A DNA stretch of 64,000 bases from Bacillota bacterium (GTDB taxonomy: Bacteria; Bacillota; Clostridia; Christensenellales; Aristaeellaceae), in assembly GCA_023411395.1 (NCBI GenBank), contig JAEYOV010000076.1, forward strand, positions 186,001 to 250,000, written 5' to 3'. This document shows, in pieces, positions 24,676 to 32,977 of the stretch (position 1 is its first letter; every line of letters starts with the position of its first letter). The notes below the pieces were generated by a model. The model had not been told where the DNA came from, did no database searches, and saw only the letters and a list, made by a program, of their open reading frames with translations. Both the position numbers and the translations under genes were made by a program.

Positions 24676-25917
24676 TCATTTTTCCGAACTCAGACTGGCC
24701 AGGCGGGCATCCTCTTTGAGCAGATCCTCGTTGCGGCTGGCCACGCCCTGCAGCATGCCGATCAAACACAGGCAGGACACCAGAGAGGTGCCGCCCTCGC
24801 TGACAAAGGGCATGGTCACGCCGGTGAGCGGGATCAGTTTGATGACCCCGCCGATGATGACAAACGTCTGCACCCCCAGCATCACCACGCAGCCCATGGC
24901 CAAAAGGGCGTGAAAGCTTTCCCTGGAGGCAATGGCGATGCTCACGCCGCGCAAAATCAATACCACATAGATGAGCAGCACGCACAGGCCGAAAAGAACG
25001 CCGAACTGCTCGCAGAGCACGGCAAAGATAAAGTCCGATGTGTATTCCGGAATATCCCTGGGCGAGCCCAGGCCCAGGCCCACGCCGAAAAGCCCGCCGC
25101 TGGCGATGGCGATCAGGGACTGCACAATTTGGAACCCGGAGTTCTGATAATCGCCCCAGGGGTTGCGCCAGGCCGCGATCCTCACTTTCACGTGGTCAAA
25201 CAGCGTATACCCCGCCACCGCCGCCCCGGCTCCGCCCGCGACGCCCAGCATCGTCAAAGACAGGTTGCTGGTGGAGGCGTAATACAGCAAAAGCGTGGCG
25301 AAATAATACATAAGCGCCGTGCCCAGGTCCTTTTGCAGCATCAAAATTCCCAGGCTGCCCACGGCCAGAAACAGCCAGGGGAGCATGCGGCGGCGGCTCA
25401 TATAATAAGCCAGCACCACCAGGAAGGACACCTTTGTCAGTTCACTGGGCTGCAGCGACTGGCCGGCGATTTTGATCCAGCTTTTCGCGCCGTTGATGGT
25501 GGTGCCGATGACGATGGGAAGCGCCAGCGCGCCCAGGGAAAGGAAAATGGCCGCGAAAGCGATCCAGCGCCAGGAGCGCACCTTGTGCACCACCAGGACT
25601 GTAATCAACATGCAGGCGAGCCCGACACCGTAATGAACCGCCTGGTCCAGGCCGTATTGAGGCTTGATGCGGTACAAAAGCAGTACGCCCAGCGCGCATA
25701 GAAAATTGGTCAGGGACAAAAGCAGCTTGTCCGCCGGAAAAAGCCTGGGCAGCACCATGGAGCCGATGAAGATCATGGCGGGAACCGCCACGCTCAAGAG
25801 CAGCCCCTGCCAGTTCACCTGCTCCTTTTGAAAGGAAATGAGCAGGAAGGCGCTGAAAAAGAAAAGCATCATGACGCTGATCAGCATCCAGGCCGGGTCC
25901 CGTTTCCTGCCTTTCAT
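24676..25917 (-). CDS. FtsW/RodA-family peptidoglycan glycosyltransferase
   Basis: 413 residues, about twelve helices. SEDS-family features: NGAKSWIKIAGQSLQPSELTK, MLQKDLGTALMYYF, GGLFGVGLGLGSP, SDFIFAVLCEQFG and the terminal GVTMPFVSEGGTSL. SEDS proteins polymerise lipid II into glycan strands and act with a partner class B PBP, here the product at 22958. Whether it serves elongation, division or sporulation cannot be decided. Its start is three bases from the FHA gene stop, so these two are translationally close. Confidence 0.94.
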   Translation of the reverse strand: MKGRKRDPAWMLISVMMLFFFSAFLLISFQKEQVNWQGLLLSVAVPAMIFIGSMVLPRLFPADKLLLSLTNFLCALGVLLLYRIKPQYGLDQAVHYGVGLACMLITVLVVHKVRSWRWIAFAAIFLSLGALALPIVIGTTINGAKSWIKIAGQSLQPSELTKVSFLVVLAYYMSRRRMLPWLFLAVGSLGILMLQKDLGTALMYYFATLLLYYASTSNLSLTMLGVAGGAGAAVAGYTLFDHVKVRIAAWRNPWGDYQNSGFQIVQSLIAIASGGLFGVGLGLGSPRDIPEYTSDFIFAVLCEQFGVLFGLCVLLIYVVLILRGVSIAIASRESFHALLAMGCVVMLGVQTFVIIGGVIKLIPLTGVTMPFVSEGGTSLVSCLCLIGMLQGVASRNEDLLKEDARLASLSSEK

Positions 25918-25920
25918 GTT

Positions 25921-26778
25921 TTACCGCCTCCTCCTGTGAAGCAGGCTGCGCCGGGGAGGCGCTTTCACCGCATCCGCCTGCCATTCTCCGGGCGGTGGCT
26001 GTTCCGTTTCATAAGGAGCCGGCCATTCCCCCATGTCATCCTCCGCCTCATACTGCTCAACCGGAACCTGGTATTGCCTGTTCAAGGCGTAACGGTCCGT
26101 ATCCTGCCAGGAAAGAATCTGCTGGCGGCGTGGCTGCGTATCCTCCTCCCAGCCGGGAAGAAGGTCATCCTCCATGACCACGGGTGCGGGCGCCTCGTAC
26201 CCGGCGAAGGAATCACCATCATCCTCCTGCCATTGCCGCTCATACGCAACCATCTCCGGCGGCAGTTCCTCCAAGGCGGGCTCCTGCTGGAACGCGGCGG
26301 AGCGCGCCGTTTCCAAGCCCATGAACAGCCGCATGCGTAAAAGCGCGTCGCCTATCATAAGGCGGGAGCCATGATGCATAACCCATTCCCTTTGATTCGG
26401 GTCCGGCTCCTCACCATCCACCAGGAAGGTCTGATGAGGCGCAGGCGTCAGAATCAGCCCGACCCCGTTTTCAAACCGGAAATCGCCATGGCGGGCAGCC
26501 ACGTTGGAGCACGGAACACTTACGTCGCAGCTTCTCAAGCTCCCCAGCGTACCCTCCCTGGGAAGCGGAATCACCGTACCGGGCGGCAGCGTTTCGTTCC
26601 CCGCCAGCACCACCAGCTCTCCGATCAGCCCCGCGTCGGGAAGCTGGCGCAGGCGCTTGCGCCTGATTTTGGCGTCCTTGCGCAGCCACATAAAGCTGCG
26701 CCAGACGATGACCACACCCAAAAAGGCAAACCAGTACCGTGCCCCCAGGGCCAAAATCTCATACGCCTGCGAAGGCAC
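25921..26778 (-). CDS. FHA-domain protein with N-terminal membrane anchor
   Basis: About 285 residues from GTG 26778; the frame extends upstream without a convincing start. One membrane helix (about 10-30) precedes a basic stretch and an FHA fold (about 60-150) with the phosphothreonine-binding pattern GSLRSCDVSVP...SNVAARHGDF, close to the GR..S.I.L....SR.H consensus, though H is kept and the usual Arg is shifted. The C-terminal half is acidic, rich in Pro, Glu and Gln, and likely disordered, with a basic final tail. FHA-SEDS-PBP clusters imply Ser/Thr-kinase control of wall synthesis; no kinase gene lies in this window. Confidence 0.8.
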   Translation of the reverse strand: MPSQAYEILALGARYWFAFLGVVIVWRSFMWLRKDAKIRRKRLRQLPDAGLIGELVVLAGNETLPPGTVIPLPREGTLGSLRSCDVSVPCSNVAARHGDFRFENGVGLILTPAPHQTFLVDGEEPDPNQREWVMHHGSRLMIGDALLRMRLFMGLETARSAAFQQEPALEELPPEMVAYERQWQEDDGDSFAGYEAPAPVVMEDDLLPGWEEDTQPRRQQILSWQDTDRYALNRQYQVPVEQYEAEDDMGEWPAPYETEQPPPGEWQADAVKAPPRRSLLHRRRR

Positions 26779-26946
26779 GACACCACCGCCCCATTGTTTG
26801 TTTTCCCATATAGTATAGCATAAAAACGGGCGGAAGCGCCATTTTCTTGCTTTTGGCCGCGAACGCCGGGGCGCCGTCCCCTTTGAGGCAGATGGGATAG
26901 TATGAGCCAGAAGGAACAATGTGCGCATTTTGCCAGCCAATGGGTG

Positions 26947-26975
26947 TTGAAACTTACCGGATGATGGATTATAAT
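26947..26975 (+). promoter_or_regulatory. Sigma-A promoter for the DUF951-signal peptidase region
   Basis: TTGAAA (26947-26952), 17-nt spacer, TATAAT (26970-26975), 30 nt before ATG 27006. It probably also feeds the downstream signal peptidases. Confidence 0.8.
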
Positions 26976-27005
26976 AATTGCAACTATTTGCTGGAGGTCA
27001 GGCGC

Positions 27006-27224
27006 ATGGAGGATATCCGGCTGGGCGACCGCATCCAGACGCGCAAAACGCATCCCTGCGGCAGCAATGAATGGACGGTCATCCGTACGGGGGCCGACAT
27101 CAAGATCAAATGCTTGGGATGCGGGCGGATCGTGATGATGGACCGGGCTGTTTTCCTAAAGCGCCGCAAGAAGGTGTTGTCCCCCGGCCCCGTTCCTCCG
27201 GTACAGCCCGAGCAAAGCGGATAG
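27006..27224 (+). CDS. DUF951 zinc-ribbon-like protein
   Basis: 72 residues from ATG 27006 (GGAGG seven bases upstream). DUF951 pattern: KTHPCGSNEWTVIRTGADIKI, CLGCGR and MMDRAVF; Cys at 18, 36 and 39 probably coordinate a metal together with His16. The family is nearly universal in Bacillota, usually beside rpsF/ychF or cell-division genes, and has no proven function. The final 15 residues are Pro/Ser rich. Divergent from the FHA gene and upstream of three signal peptidases. Confidence 0.9.
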   Translation: MEDIRLGDRIQTRKTHPCGSNEWTVIRTGADIKIKCLGCGRIVMMDRAVFLKRRKKVLSPGPVPPVQPEQSG

Positions 27225-27318
27225 CCTGATCGCCTTCCGGGAAGGGAAGGCCGTTTTCTTGGATGGAGAAAACCAGCGAAGCGGATATCCCAAGCGCACG
27301 AAGGAGGCCTATGCCCTC

Positions 27319-27942
27319 ATGAGCACCGAACCCGAAAAGGAAACCATGCCTGTAAACGGACCTGATGCCGGCGATAAAACAAAAACAAAACCAAAAAAAG
27401 ATGCGAAGAAAGAAATGATCAGCTGGATTCTGACCATTGTCACGGCTGTGGCCGCCGCTTTTTTGATCCGCACCTTCCTGTTTGAGCCCATCCGGGTGGA
27501 CGGGGACAGCATGAGCGACACGCTGCACGACAAGGAACTGGTGTTTGTCACAAAGCCCGAGTATTATCTGGGCACGCCTTCCCGCCAGGATGTGATTATC
27601 TGCAAATATCCCGGCCGCCGCGACCAGTATTTTGTCAAGCGGCTTATCGCCCTGCCCGGTGACATGGTGGAGATCAAATATGACCGGCAGAATGCCACCA
27701 ACATTTTGTACGTCAACGGGGAAGCGGTCAGCGAACCCTTCCTTACGCCGGATCGGAACAACAGCAACAACGCCATGCCCCCCCTGACCCTTGGGGAGGA
27801 CGAGTACTTTGTCATGGGCGACAACCGCGACAACAGCAATGACAGCCGCTATCCCGGTGTCGGTCCCATCTCCCGCAGCCAGATCATTGGCCACGTGCAG
27901 TTTGTTTTCTTCCCGTTTAACAAGATCCGCGGCATTGAGTAA
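27319..27942 (+). CDS. lepB: Signal peptidase I (paralogue 1)
   Basis: 207 residues from ATG 27319; the GGAGG is 11 bases away, so the start is not certain. A Lys-rich cytoplasmic N-terminus (about 20-32), one membrane helix (34-52), then the catalytic domain: box B VDGDSMSDTL with nucleophile S64, box D YFVKRLIALPGD with K107, and box E GDNRDNSNDSR. It removes signal peptides from Sec/Tat substrates outside the membrane. Closest to paralogue 3 (29547): both share FLFEPIRVDG and the GTPSRQDVIIC segment. Confidence 0.95.
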   Translation: MSTEPEKETMPVNGPDAGDKTKTKPKKDAKKEMISWILTIVTAVAAAFLIRTFLFEPIRVDGDSMSDTLHDKELVFVTKPEYYLGTPSRQDVIICKYPGRRDQYFVKRLIALPGDMVEIKYDRQNATNILYVNGEAVSEPFLTPDRNNSNNAMPPLTLGEDEYFVMGDNRDNSNDSRYPGVGPISRSQIIGHVQFVFFPFNKIRGIE

Positions 27943-27983
27943 GCGTTTGCCCTGCTGCGCTGACAGGGAAGGGGGGACAAGGG

Positions 27984-28601
27984 GTGGCCAGGCGAAATGA
28001 CGACGAGAAATCGAAGCCTTCCGTTCCACTGCCCCTTTTGCCTCTTCCCGAAACGCAGATAGATCCGGCTTTGGAAACAAAAAAGGCCGTCCGCGAAATA
28101 CTGTCCTGGGTGGCTGTTTTTGCAGCCGCCATCATCGTGGCGGCATTGATCCAGTTCTTTGTGCTGGAGCCGCTCAGGGTCGATGGCCAGAGCATGAGCG
28201 AGACGCTGGTCCATAACGAATTCATCCTGGTGTCCAAGGCCGACTACTGGCGTGAGGAGCCTCAAAGGCTGGACGTGGTGATCTGCCGCTATCCCGGCCG
28301 GGAGGACACTTATGTGAAACGGGTGGTGGGCATCCCCGGCGATACGGTGGAGGTGCGGGAAGACGTTGTGCTGGTCAATGGCACGGCGCTTTCGGAAGAC
28401 TATATCGCCTACCCCGCCGATTATCACTTTGGTCCCATTACCCTTTCTGAGGATGAATACTTCGTTTTGGGCGACAACCGCATCCATAGCACCGACAGCC
28501 ACGTCATCGGCCCGCTCAAGCGGGATGCCATCCTGGGCCGGGTACGGCTGGTGATCTATCCTTTGGACAAAATACGCACGATCCCTGTCGGGCAGGAGTA
28601 A
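27984..28601 (+). CDS. Signal peptidase I (paralogue 2, divergent)
   Basis: 205 residues from GTG 27984. One membrane helix (about 43-61), S70 in VDGQSMSETL, K112 in YVKRVVGIPGD. Box E is unusual: GDNRIHSTDSH, where the canonical final Arg is His. The substrate-binding insertion is shorter than in paralogues 1 and 3 and lacks their YVNGEAV..PFLTP..N segment, so this copy probably has different substrate preference. It follows paralogue 1 by 41 bases and ends before a hairpin. Confidence 0.93.
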   Translation: MARRNDDEKSKPSVPLPLLPLPETQIDPALETKKAVREILSWVAVFAAAIIVAALIQFFVLEPLRVDGQSMSETLVHNEFILVSKADYWREEPQRLDVVICRYPGREDTYVKRVVGIPGDTVEVREDVVLVNGTALSEDYIAYPADYHFGPITLSEDEYFVLGDNRIHSTDSHVIGPLKRDAILGRVRLVIYPLDKIRTIPVGQE

Positions 28602-28635
28602 AATTTCACAGTACCCGCACCCAAGATAAAAAATC

Positions 28636-28657
28636 GCCTCGCCTTCATGGGCGGGGC
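28636..28657 (+). terminator. Hairpin after signal peptidase 2
   Basis: GCCTCGCC (28636-28643) pairs with GGCGGGGC (28650-28657) with one G-T wobble, then ATATTCATTATTTT. Likely a weak terminator isolating the sigma-factor unit. Confidence 0.5.
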
Positions 28658-28695
28658 ATATTCATTATTTTCCATACAAAAAATGTGTTGCATGG

Positions 28696-28723
28696 TGTAA
28701 CTTTTGATTTTTGCCAGCGAGTA
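28696..28723 (+). promoter_or_regulatory. Possible ECF-type promoter of the sigma-factor gene
   Basis: TGTAAC (28696-28701), 16 nt, CGAGTA (28718-28723). This resembles the TGAAAC-N16-CGTATA pattern of ECF sigma promoters and would mean autoregulation. The -10 match is partial. Confidence 0.35.
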
Positions 28724-28763
28724 TCATGATGTACACGCGGGCGTGGCGGAGGGAGGAACCGGT

Positions 28764-29297
28764 TTGCAGGACGACAACACCCTCATGCAGCGCGTGAAGG
28801 AAGGAGACCAGCAGGCGTTTGAAACGCTTGTCCTGCGTCACCGGGAGGCAGCGCTACATAAGGCCCGGAGCCTTGTCAAGGATGCGCACCTTGCCGAGGA
28901 TGTGGTGCAGGAATGCTTTGCGGACCTGTACCTTCACCGCGGCGCCTACAGGCCCGATTTTTCCTTTTCCACTTTTTTAAGCGCGCTGGTACGCCACAAA
29001 AGCATCGATATGCTGCGCAAACGCCGGCGTCAGCCTCTGCCTTATGAGGAGCTGCCGGAAGCGCCGGGCGGGGAAACGCCCGAGAGTTTATGCATCCGCC
29101 GGGAGATTTACACGGGTCTTACCCATGCCCTGTTTGACCTGCCGGAGGAGCAGCGTGAAATGCTGCTGCTCTTTGCCATCCACGGAATGGATTACCGCCA
29201 GATCGCCAAAGCGCTTCACAAGAGCATTCCCCAGGTAAAGGTCGGCCTTCACCGCATACGCAAAAAGCTGATAAAAGCAAAGGAGGACTGGAAATGA
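28764..29297 (+). CDS. ECF-type RNA polymerase sigma factor
   Basis: 177 residues from TTG 28764, chosen because GGAGG lies seven bases upstream. Sigma-2 region about 17-88 (QQAFETLVLRHREAAL, AEDVVQECFADLYLHRGAY, FLSALVRHKSIDMLRKRRR) and sigma-4 about 120-172 (LPEEQREMLLLFAIHGMDYRQIAKAL...VKVGLHRIRKKL). No sigma-3, so it is an ECF. Its stop overlaps the start of a 73-residue membrane protein by four bases, the classic arrangement of an ECF sigma and its anti-sigma factor. Surrounding signal peptidases suggest an envelope or secretion-stress regulon. Confidence 0.93.
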   Translation: MQDDNTLMQRVKEGDQQAFETLVLRHREAALHKARSLVKDAHLAEDVVQECFADLYLHRGAYRPDFSFSTFLSALVRHKSIDMLRKRRRQPLPYEELPEAPGGETPESLCIRREIYTGLTHALFDLPEEQREMLLLFAIHGMDYRQIAKALHKSIPQVKVGLHRIRKKLIKAKEDWK

Positions 29298-29515
29298 GCG
29301 CCGAAAAGGACCATCTTTCCGCTGTCTGGGCTTCGGCCGGGGAAAAAGCGCGCCTTATGGAAGCTGCCGGTCTGCTTCTCCTCTCCCCCGGAATGGAAGG
29401 CCGCAGATATTTAAGGCCCGTCATCGCCCTCGCCTGCACGCTGGCCCTGTGCCTGTTCCCCCTGGTTTCCGCCGGAGAAGAGGCGTACGCCATCATTGGC
29501 CGTCTAGCCTGGTAA
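29294..29515 (+). CDS. Tiny single-pass membrane protein, candidate mini anti-sigma factor
   Basis: 73 residues, translationally coupled to the sigma gene (ATGA overlap). Residues 1-38 are soluble and helical (EKDHLSAVWASAGEKARLMEAAG), one membrane helix covers about 43-60 (RPVIALACTLALCLFPLV), and only about 13 residues follow. Known anti-sigma factors with a zinc-binding HxxxCxxC anti-sigma domain are longer; no such motif is present. The position and topology still argue for sequestering the sigma at the membrane. It could alternatively be a remnant of a longer anti-sigma gene. Confidence 0.6.
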   Translation: MSAEKDHLSAVWASAGEKARLMEAAGLLLLSPGMEGRRYLRPVIALACTLALCLFPLVSAGEEAYAIIGRLAW

Positions 29516-29546
29516 GTCTTAAAATCCACAAAAGGAGGCCCTTCCC

Positions 29547-30149
29547 ATGAGTGTTCTTCCCCAGAATAGCATATCCCCCGGCACCGAACCTTCGAACAAG
29601 GCGGCCAGGCAGAGGAACATCCGCAAGGAAATCCTAAGCTGGGTTTTGACCCTTGCCGCCGCGGTAGCCATCGCCATCGGTACGCGCACCTTTTTGTTTG
29701 AGCCTATCCGGGTGGACGGGGAAAGCATGACGGACACGCTCCAAAACGGGGAGCTGATGTTTGTCACCAAGCCGGAATACATATGGGGAACGCCTTCCAG
29801 GCAGGATGTGATCATTTGCCGTTATCCAAACCGCAAGGAATACTTTGTCAAGCGCCTGATTGCCGTGCCCGGCGACACGGTGGAGATTCAATATGACAGG
29901 GAACGCAGGATCAACACGGTTTATGTCAACGGCGAAGCGGTGGAGGAACCCTACCTCACCCCCGAGAGAAACGACAGCAACAATTCCATACCGCCTTTGA
30001 CCCTTCAGGAGGACGAGTTCTTTGTTCTGGGCGACAACCGGGACAACAGCAACGACAGCCGGTATGTGGGCGTGCTCCACCGCAGCCAGATCGTCGGCCA
30101 TGTGCGGTTTGTGTTCTTTCCCTTTGCCATGGCCCGCGCTATACCATAA
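29547..30149 (+). CDS. Signal peptidase I (paralogue 3)
   Basis: 200 residues from ATG 29547 (AAAGGAGG eight bases upstream). One membrane helix (about 30-48), S60 in VDGESMTDTL, K102 in YFVKRLIAVPGD, box E GDNRDNSNDSR. Very similar to paralogue 1 through the catalytic domain, suggesting tandem duplication around the sigma unit. It starts 31 bases after the mini membrane protein, so it is probably the third gene of the sigma operon and may be induced by that sigma factor. It is convergent with the VanY-type gene, only three bases apart. Confidence 0.95.
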   Translation: MSVLPQNSISPGTEPSNKAARQRNIRKEILSWVLTLAAAVAIAIGTRTFLFEPIRVDGESMTDTLQNGELMFVTKPEYIWGTPSRQDVIICRYPNRKEYFVKRLIAVPGDTVEIQYDRERRINTVYVNGEAVEEPYLTPERNDSNNSIPPLTLQEDEFFVLGDNRDNSNDSRYVGVLHRSQIVGHVRFVFFPFAMARAIP

Positions 30150-30152
30150 GGG

Positions 30153-31190
30153 CTATTCAGCGGCTTCCGGGAAAGTAACGGCTATGACCGCATACCCCGT
30201 ATTGTCCATGGAGCATTCCCAGGCGCACCCTGCCGGGATGGAGAAGGAAAGGCCCTTCTCCGCCCGCTTGCATAGAACGGCATAGCGTGGCGCTCCCTGC
30301 TCATGGTAAGTAATTTCCCCCTCCGTTCTGAGAAAAGCCAGGTACCCGGTGAAATCAATATTGAGCGCGTGCATGACCGTGCTGTGCGCCAATCCGACAT
30401 ACCGGAAATGATGTGCCTCGTCCTCATAGGGCGGGGTTGCTTTTGTCCCGTAGCGGTGGATGAAGCCATACTGCCAGGCGTTGTCCAGAAGGAATCTCCC
30501 GTCGGGCGACGCGCTCAGCGGCGCATCATCCGGCACGGCGTTCCAGCCGTCCGCCAGACGGATATCCACCACATAGGGCAATTGATGCTCGCTGAAACCT
30601 GGCCCCGGTACCTCCGCAGCGGCCCGCTCCGCCGCCTGAACAAGAGGCATCGTTTGGGCATATTGCTTCAGCCGCTCCACCTGCAGCTCCAACTGCTGGC
30701 CGCCCGAGCGGGTTCCCTCCCAGACCAGCCAGCTATTCACCCCTGCGGAACGGGCCGATGCAAACATTTCTTTCAGCGCCCGGATCACCTCAAGACCGGT
30801 ATTGTGCCTGAGCGTACGTGCGGCGATCTGCCCCCCGCCCTCCGCCGCAATGCTCAATGTGTTGGGCGGCGGCATTTTTTCCGGCACAGGGTGGTCCTCG
30901 TCGATCAAAAGCAGCTTCCCCGCCCACAGTTCCGCTTCGGCAGGGGCAATGGGGGTCAGGGACCAATTTTCAGGAAGCCCTTTTTGGATGGAGCCGGGCA
31001 GCGCCATGGGCGCATCACAAGGCACAGCAGGCGGCAGGGTTATCTCCTGCGCCGCCGCCGTCTCCCGGGCCGGAGGGTGGCGGTATAGGGCCATAAACAG
31101 CGCACCGGCCAGAAAAACGGCGCTCACCAGGAGGATGGCCCGAAAAGTGTGCTTTTTCCTGCGCGGCCGTACAGTCCCCATAGGAAGCAT
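30153..31190 (-). CDS. VanY-family D-alanyl-D-alanine carboxypeptidase
   Basis: 345 residues from ATG 31190 (GGAGGGG upstream). Basic N-terminus and one anchor helix (about 17-35). The peptidase M15B/VanY pattern is present: EGTRSGGQQ (158-166), SEHQLPYVVDI with zinc ligands H202 and D209, and DEAHHFRYVG with catalytic E258 and zinc ligand H261; the usual ExWH tryptophan is His and the usual Gly after SEHQx is Pro. A C-terminal extension of about 70 residues follows the catalytic core. It would trim D-Ala from muropeptides outside the cell. Monocistronic, divergent from the secreted Ig-like proteins. Confidence 0.85.
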   Translation of the reverse strand: MLPMGTVRPRRKKHTFRAILLVSAVFLAGALFMALYRHPPARETAAAQEITLPPAVPCDAPMALPGSIQKGLPENWSLTPIAPAEAELWAGKLLLIDEDHPVPEKMPPPNTLSIAAEGGGQIAARTLRHNTGLEVIRALKEMFASARSAGVNSWLVWEGTRSGGQQLELQVERLKQYAQTMPLVQAAERAAAEVPGPGFSEHQLPYVVDIRLADGWNAVPDDAPLSASPDGRFLLDNAWQYGFIHRYGTKATPPYEDEAHHFRYVGLAHSTVMHALNIDFTGYLAFLRTEGEITYHEQGAPRYAVLCKRAEKGLSFSIPAGCAWECSMDNTGYAVIAVTFPEAAE

Positions 31191-31308
31191 ACTTCCCCTC
31201 CTTTTCCTTCGTGATGGACCTATTATGGCCCATGCGCAAAAGAAACATGCATGCTGTCACCACGCAAGGCCTATCAAGTGAAAATCACAATTGTTTACAG
31301 TCGTTTCC

Positions 31309-31337
31309 TTGCGCGCGCTGCCGTGATATGGTAAAAT
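31309..31337 (+). promoter_or_regulatory. Promoter for the secreted Ig-like protein pair
   Basis: TTGCGC (31309-31314), 17-nt spacer, TAAAAT (31332-31337). The leader to ATG 31400 is about 55 nt. Confidence 0.55.
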
Positions 31338-31399
31338 GCATGCATATGAAATCAGGTTACGGCTCCTTACGCAGTGCCGGGCCGGATGGGGGCATATCG

Positions 31400-32950
31400 A
31401 TGCGTCGGACAAGCTGGGTGTGGCTGCTCCTTTTCCTTATGTGCCTGCTCCCTGCAGGCCCGGCACTGGGGGAATCCGCCTCCTATGCCTTCCCCCGGGA
31501 GGGGCTGCGGCTGTATCTGCCCGGAGACTGGCTGGTGCTTTCCCAGTCCAACCTGAAGGACAGGGAGCAGGAAATCAAAGATCTCGGCACTACGGCGGAA
31601 GCGCTTGCGGCCAATTTTCTAAATACCGGCACACTGCTGGAGGCCTTTACGCCGGAAGGCGGGCAGCTACGGGTGCAGCGCCAGCCCCGGCCCGAAGGGT
31701 TTGCCGCCACGGACGCATATTTGATGACAGCGGAACAAAGAGAAGATTTTTTGCTGAAAATGGCCAGTGCCGGCGGGTTCGCTCAGGGCACGTGGAGCCA
31801 GGATCTGCCCGAGTTCGCGGTATTTCAGGGCAAAGCTTCCCTGCAGGCGCTGCCTGTCGCGACCATCGCCTACGCCACGGTGCGCTATGGCCAGGTGTTT
31901 TCGGTCTCTGCCGATATCATCGGGAGGGAGCCCACGGAAAAAGATGAGGCGGCCCTTCATACCGCGGCCGCATCGATGCTGTTCCTGGGCACGCCGCTTA
32001 CATCCCCGCCTTCCGCATCCAAGGCGCCCCAGGCCACGCTGAATTTGCAGCCCACGCCCACGCCTGCCCCCGCCGAAGTCAGGGTACAGCGGGATGAGAC
32101 GTATCTTACTTTGGATTACGCCCCCTCCGTCGCCCATACGACCCGGCTTACGCTGACGGGTGCCACGGAACCCAATACCCCCATGCGGTATTATGTCAAC
32201 GGCCAGGGATATGAACGGTTCACCGCCGACAGCGATGGGCGTTTCACCTGCCAGGTCCGCAGCCTGCCCAAGGCCGGGAAGAATGTGATCGCCATCCATG
32301 CCATTGGCGATAAGGGGTATGGCGTCGTTACCTTCACCGTTATGCTGGAGCAGGAAAAGGCACCGCTTGCCCTCACCCCTGTCACAGAGGAGGTGGCCGG
32401 TGACAGTGTTGTCATCACCGGCGCCGTACTGCCCGGCAGCACGGTACAGGTGCTTTACCGCACTAAGACGTACGAAGTGCGGGTTAAGGAGGACGGCAGC
32501 TTTTCCTGCAAGGTCGACCTGCCCCGGCTGGGAGAGAATGCCTATACCGTCCGCGCGTCCCTGGCAGGATACTTAAGGGGCGAGGAAAAGCTTACGATCA
32601 TGAGGGTTCTGGGCGAGACGGACGAGCAGGCGGCCTTCCAGAAGCAGCTCAAATCCATCGCGTATGACAAGCTTTGCGCAAAGCCGGAAAACTACAGGGA
32701 TTCCCCCGTCAGGTTCACGGGCCGCGTCCTGTCCCTTTCCGGGAAGGATGGGCAGCCGCTGGTGGTGATCCTGACCGAAGGGAATGCAAACCCCGTGGCG
32801 GTGCTGTGCCCCGACCTTTACGGCCTGGAATTGAACCAGCAGGTTGTGGTGCTGTGCACTCTGACGGGCGCAATGCGTGAAGTGACGTTGCCAGAAGGAA
32901 AGGTGTTCATCCCCGAGGCGAAGCTGAATTGGTTGTTGCAAAGTGAGTAA
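31400..32950 (+). CDS. Secreted protein with Ig-like repeats and OB-like C-terminus (A)
   Basis: 516 residues from ATG 31400. Signal peptide about 1-24 (LLLFLMCLLPAGPALG), then an N-terminal domain of about 190 residues with no family I recognise (LYLPGDWLVLSQSNLKD, DAYLMTAEQREDFLLKM). A Pro/Thr linker (LQPTPTPAPAEV) leads to two Ig-like repeats, each with a 'V.G.t.Pgs.v.y' start and 'DG.F.c.v.lp..G.N.' end. The C-terminus (about 440-516) has an OB-like pattern (PVRFTGRVLSLSGKDGQ). Same layout as the next gene, 27 bases downstream. Probably a wall- or surface-associated sensor or adhesin; function unknown. Confidence 0.8.
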   Translation: MRRTSWVWLLLFLMCLLPAGPALGESASYAFPREGLRLYLPGDWLVLSQSNLKDREQEIKDLGTTAEALAANFLNTGTLLEAFTPEGGQLRVQRQPRPEGFAATDAYLMTAEQREDFLLKMASAGGFAQGTWSQDLPEFAVFQGKASLQALPVATIAYATVRYGQVFSVSADIIGREPTEKDEAALHTAAASMLFLGTPLTSPPSASKAPQATLNLQPTPTPAPAEVRVQRDETYLTLDYAPSVAHTTRLTLTGATEPNTPMRYYVNGQGYERFTADSDGRFTCQVRSLPKAGKNVIAIHAIGDKGYGVVTFTVMLEQEKAPLALTPVTEEVAGDSVVITGAVLPGSTVQVLYRTKTYEVRVKEDGSFSCKVDLPRLGENAYTVRASLAGYLRGEEKLTIMRVLGETDEQAAFQKQLKSIAYDKLCAKPENYRDSPVRFTGRVLSLSGKDGQPLVVILTEGNANPVAVLCPDLYGLELNQQVVVLCTLTGAMREVTLPEGKVFIPEAKLNWLLQSE

Positions 32951-32977
32951 TCTTCCTACAAAAGGATGGTGTTTTGG

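Noticed and set aside
24547..25701. 384-codon plus-strand frame opposite FtsW/RodA
   Set aside because: Antisense to a clear SEDS gene and composed of Gln/His/Ala-rich low-complexity sequence.
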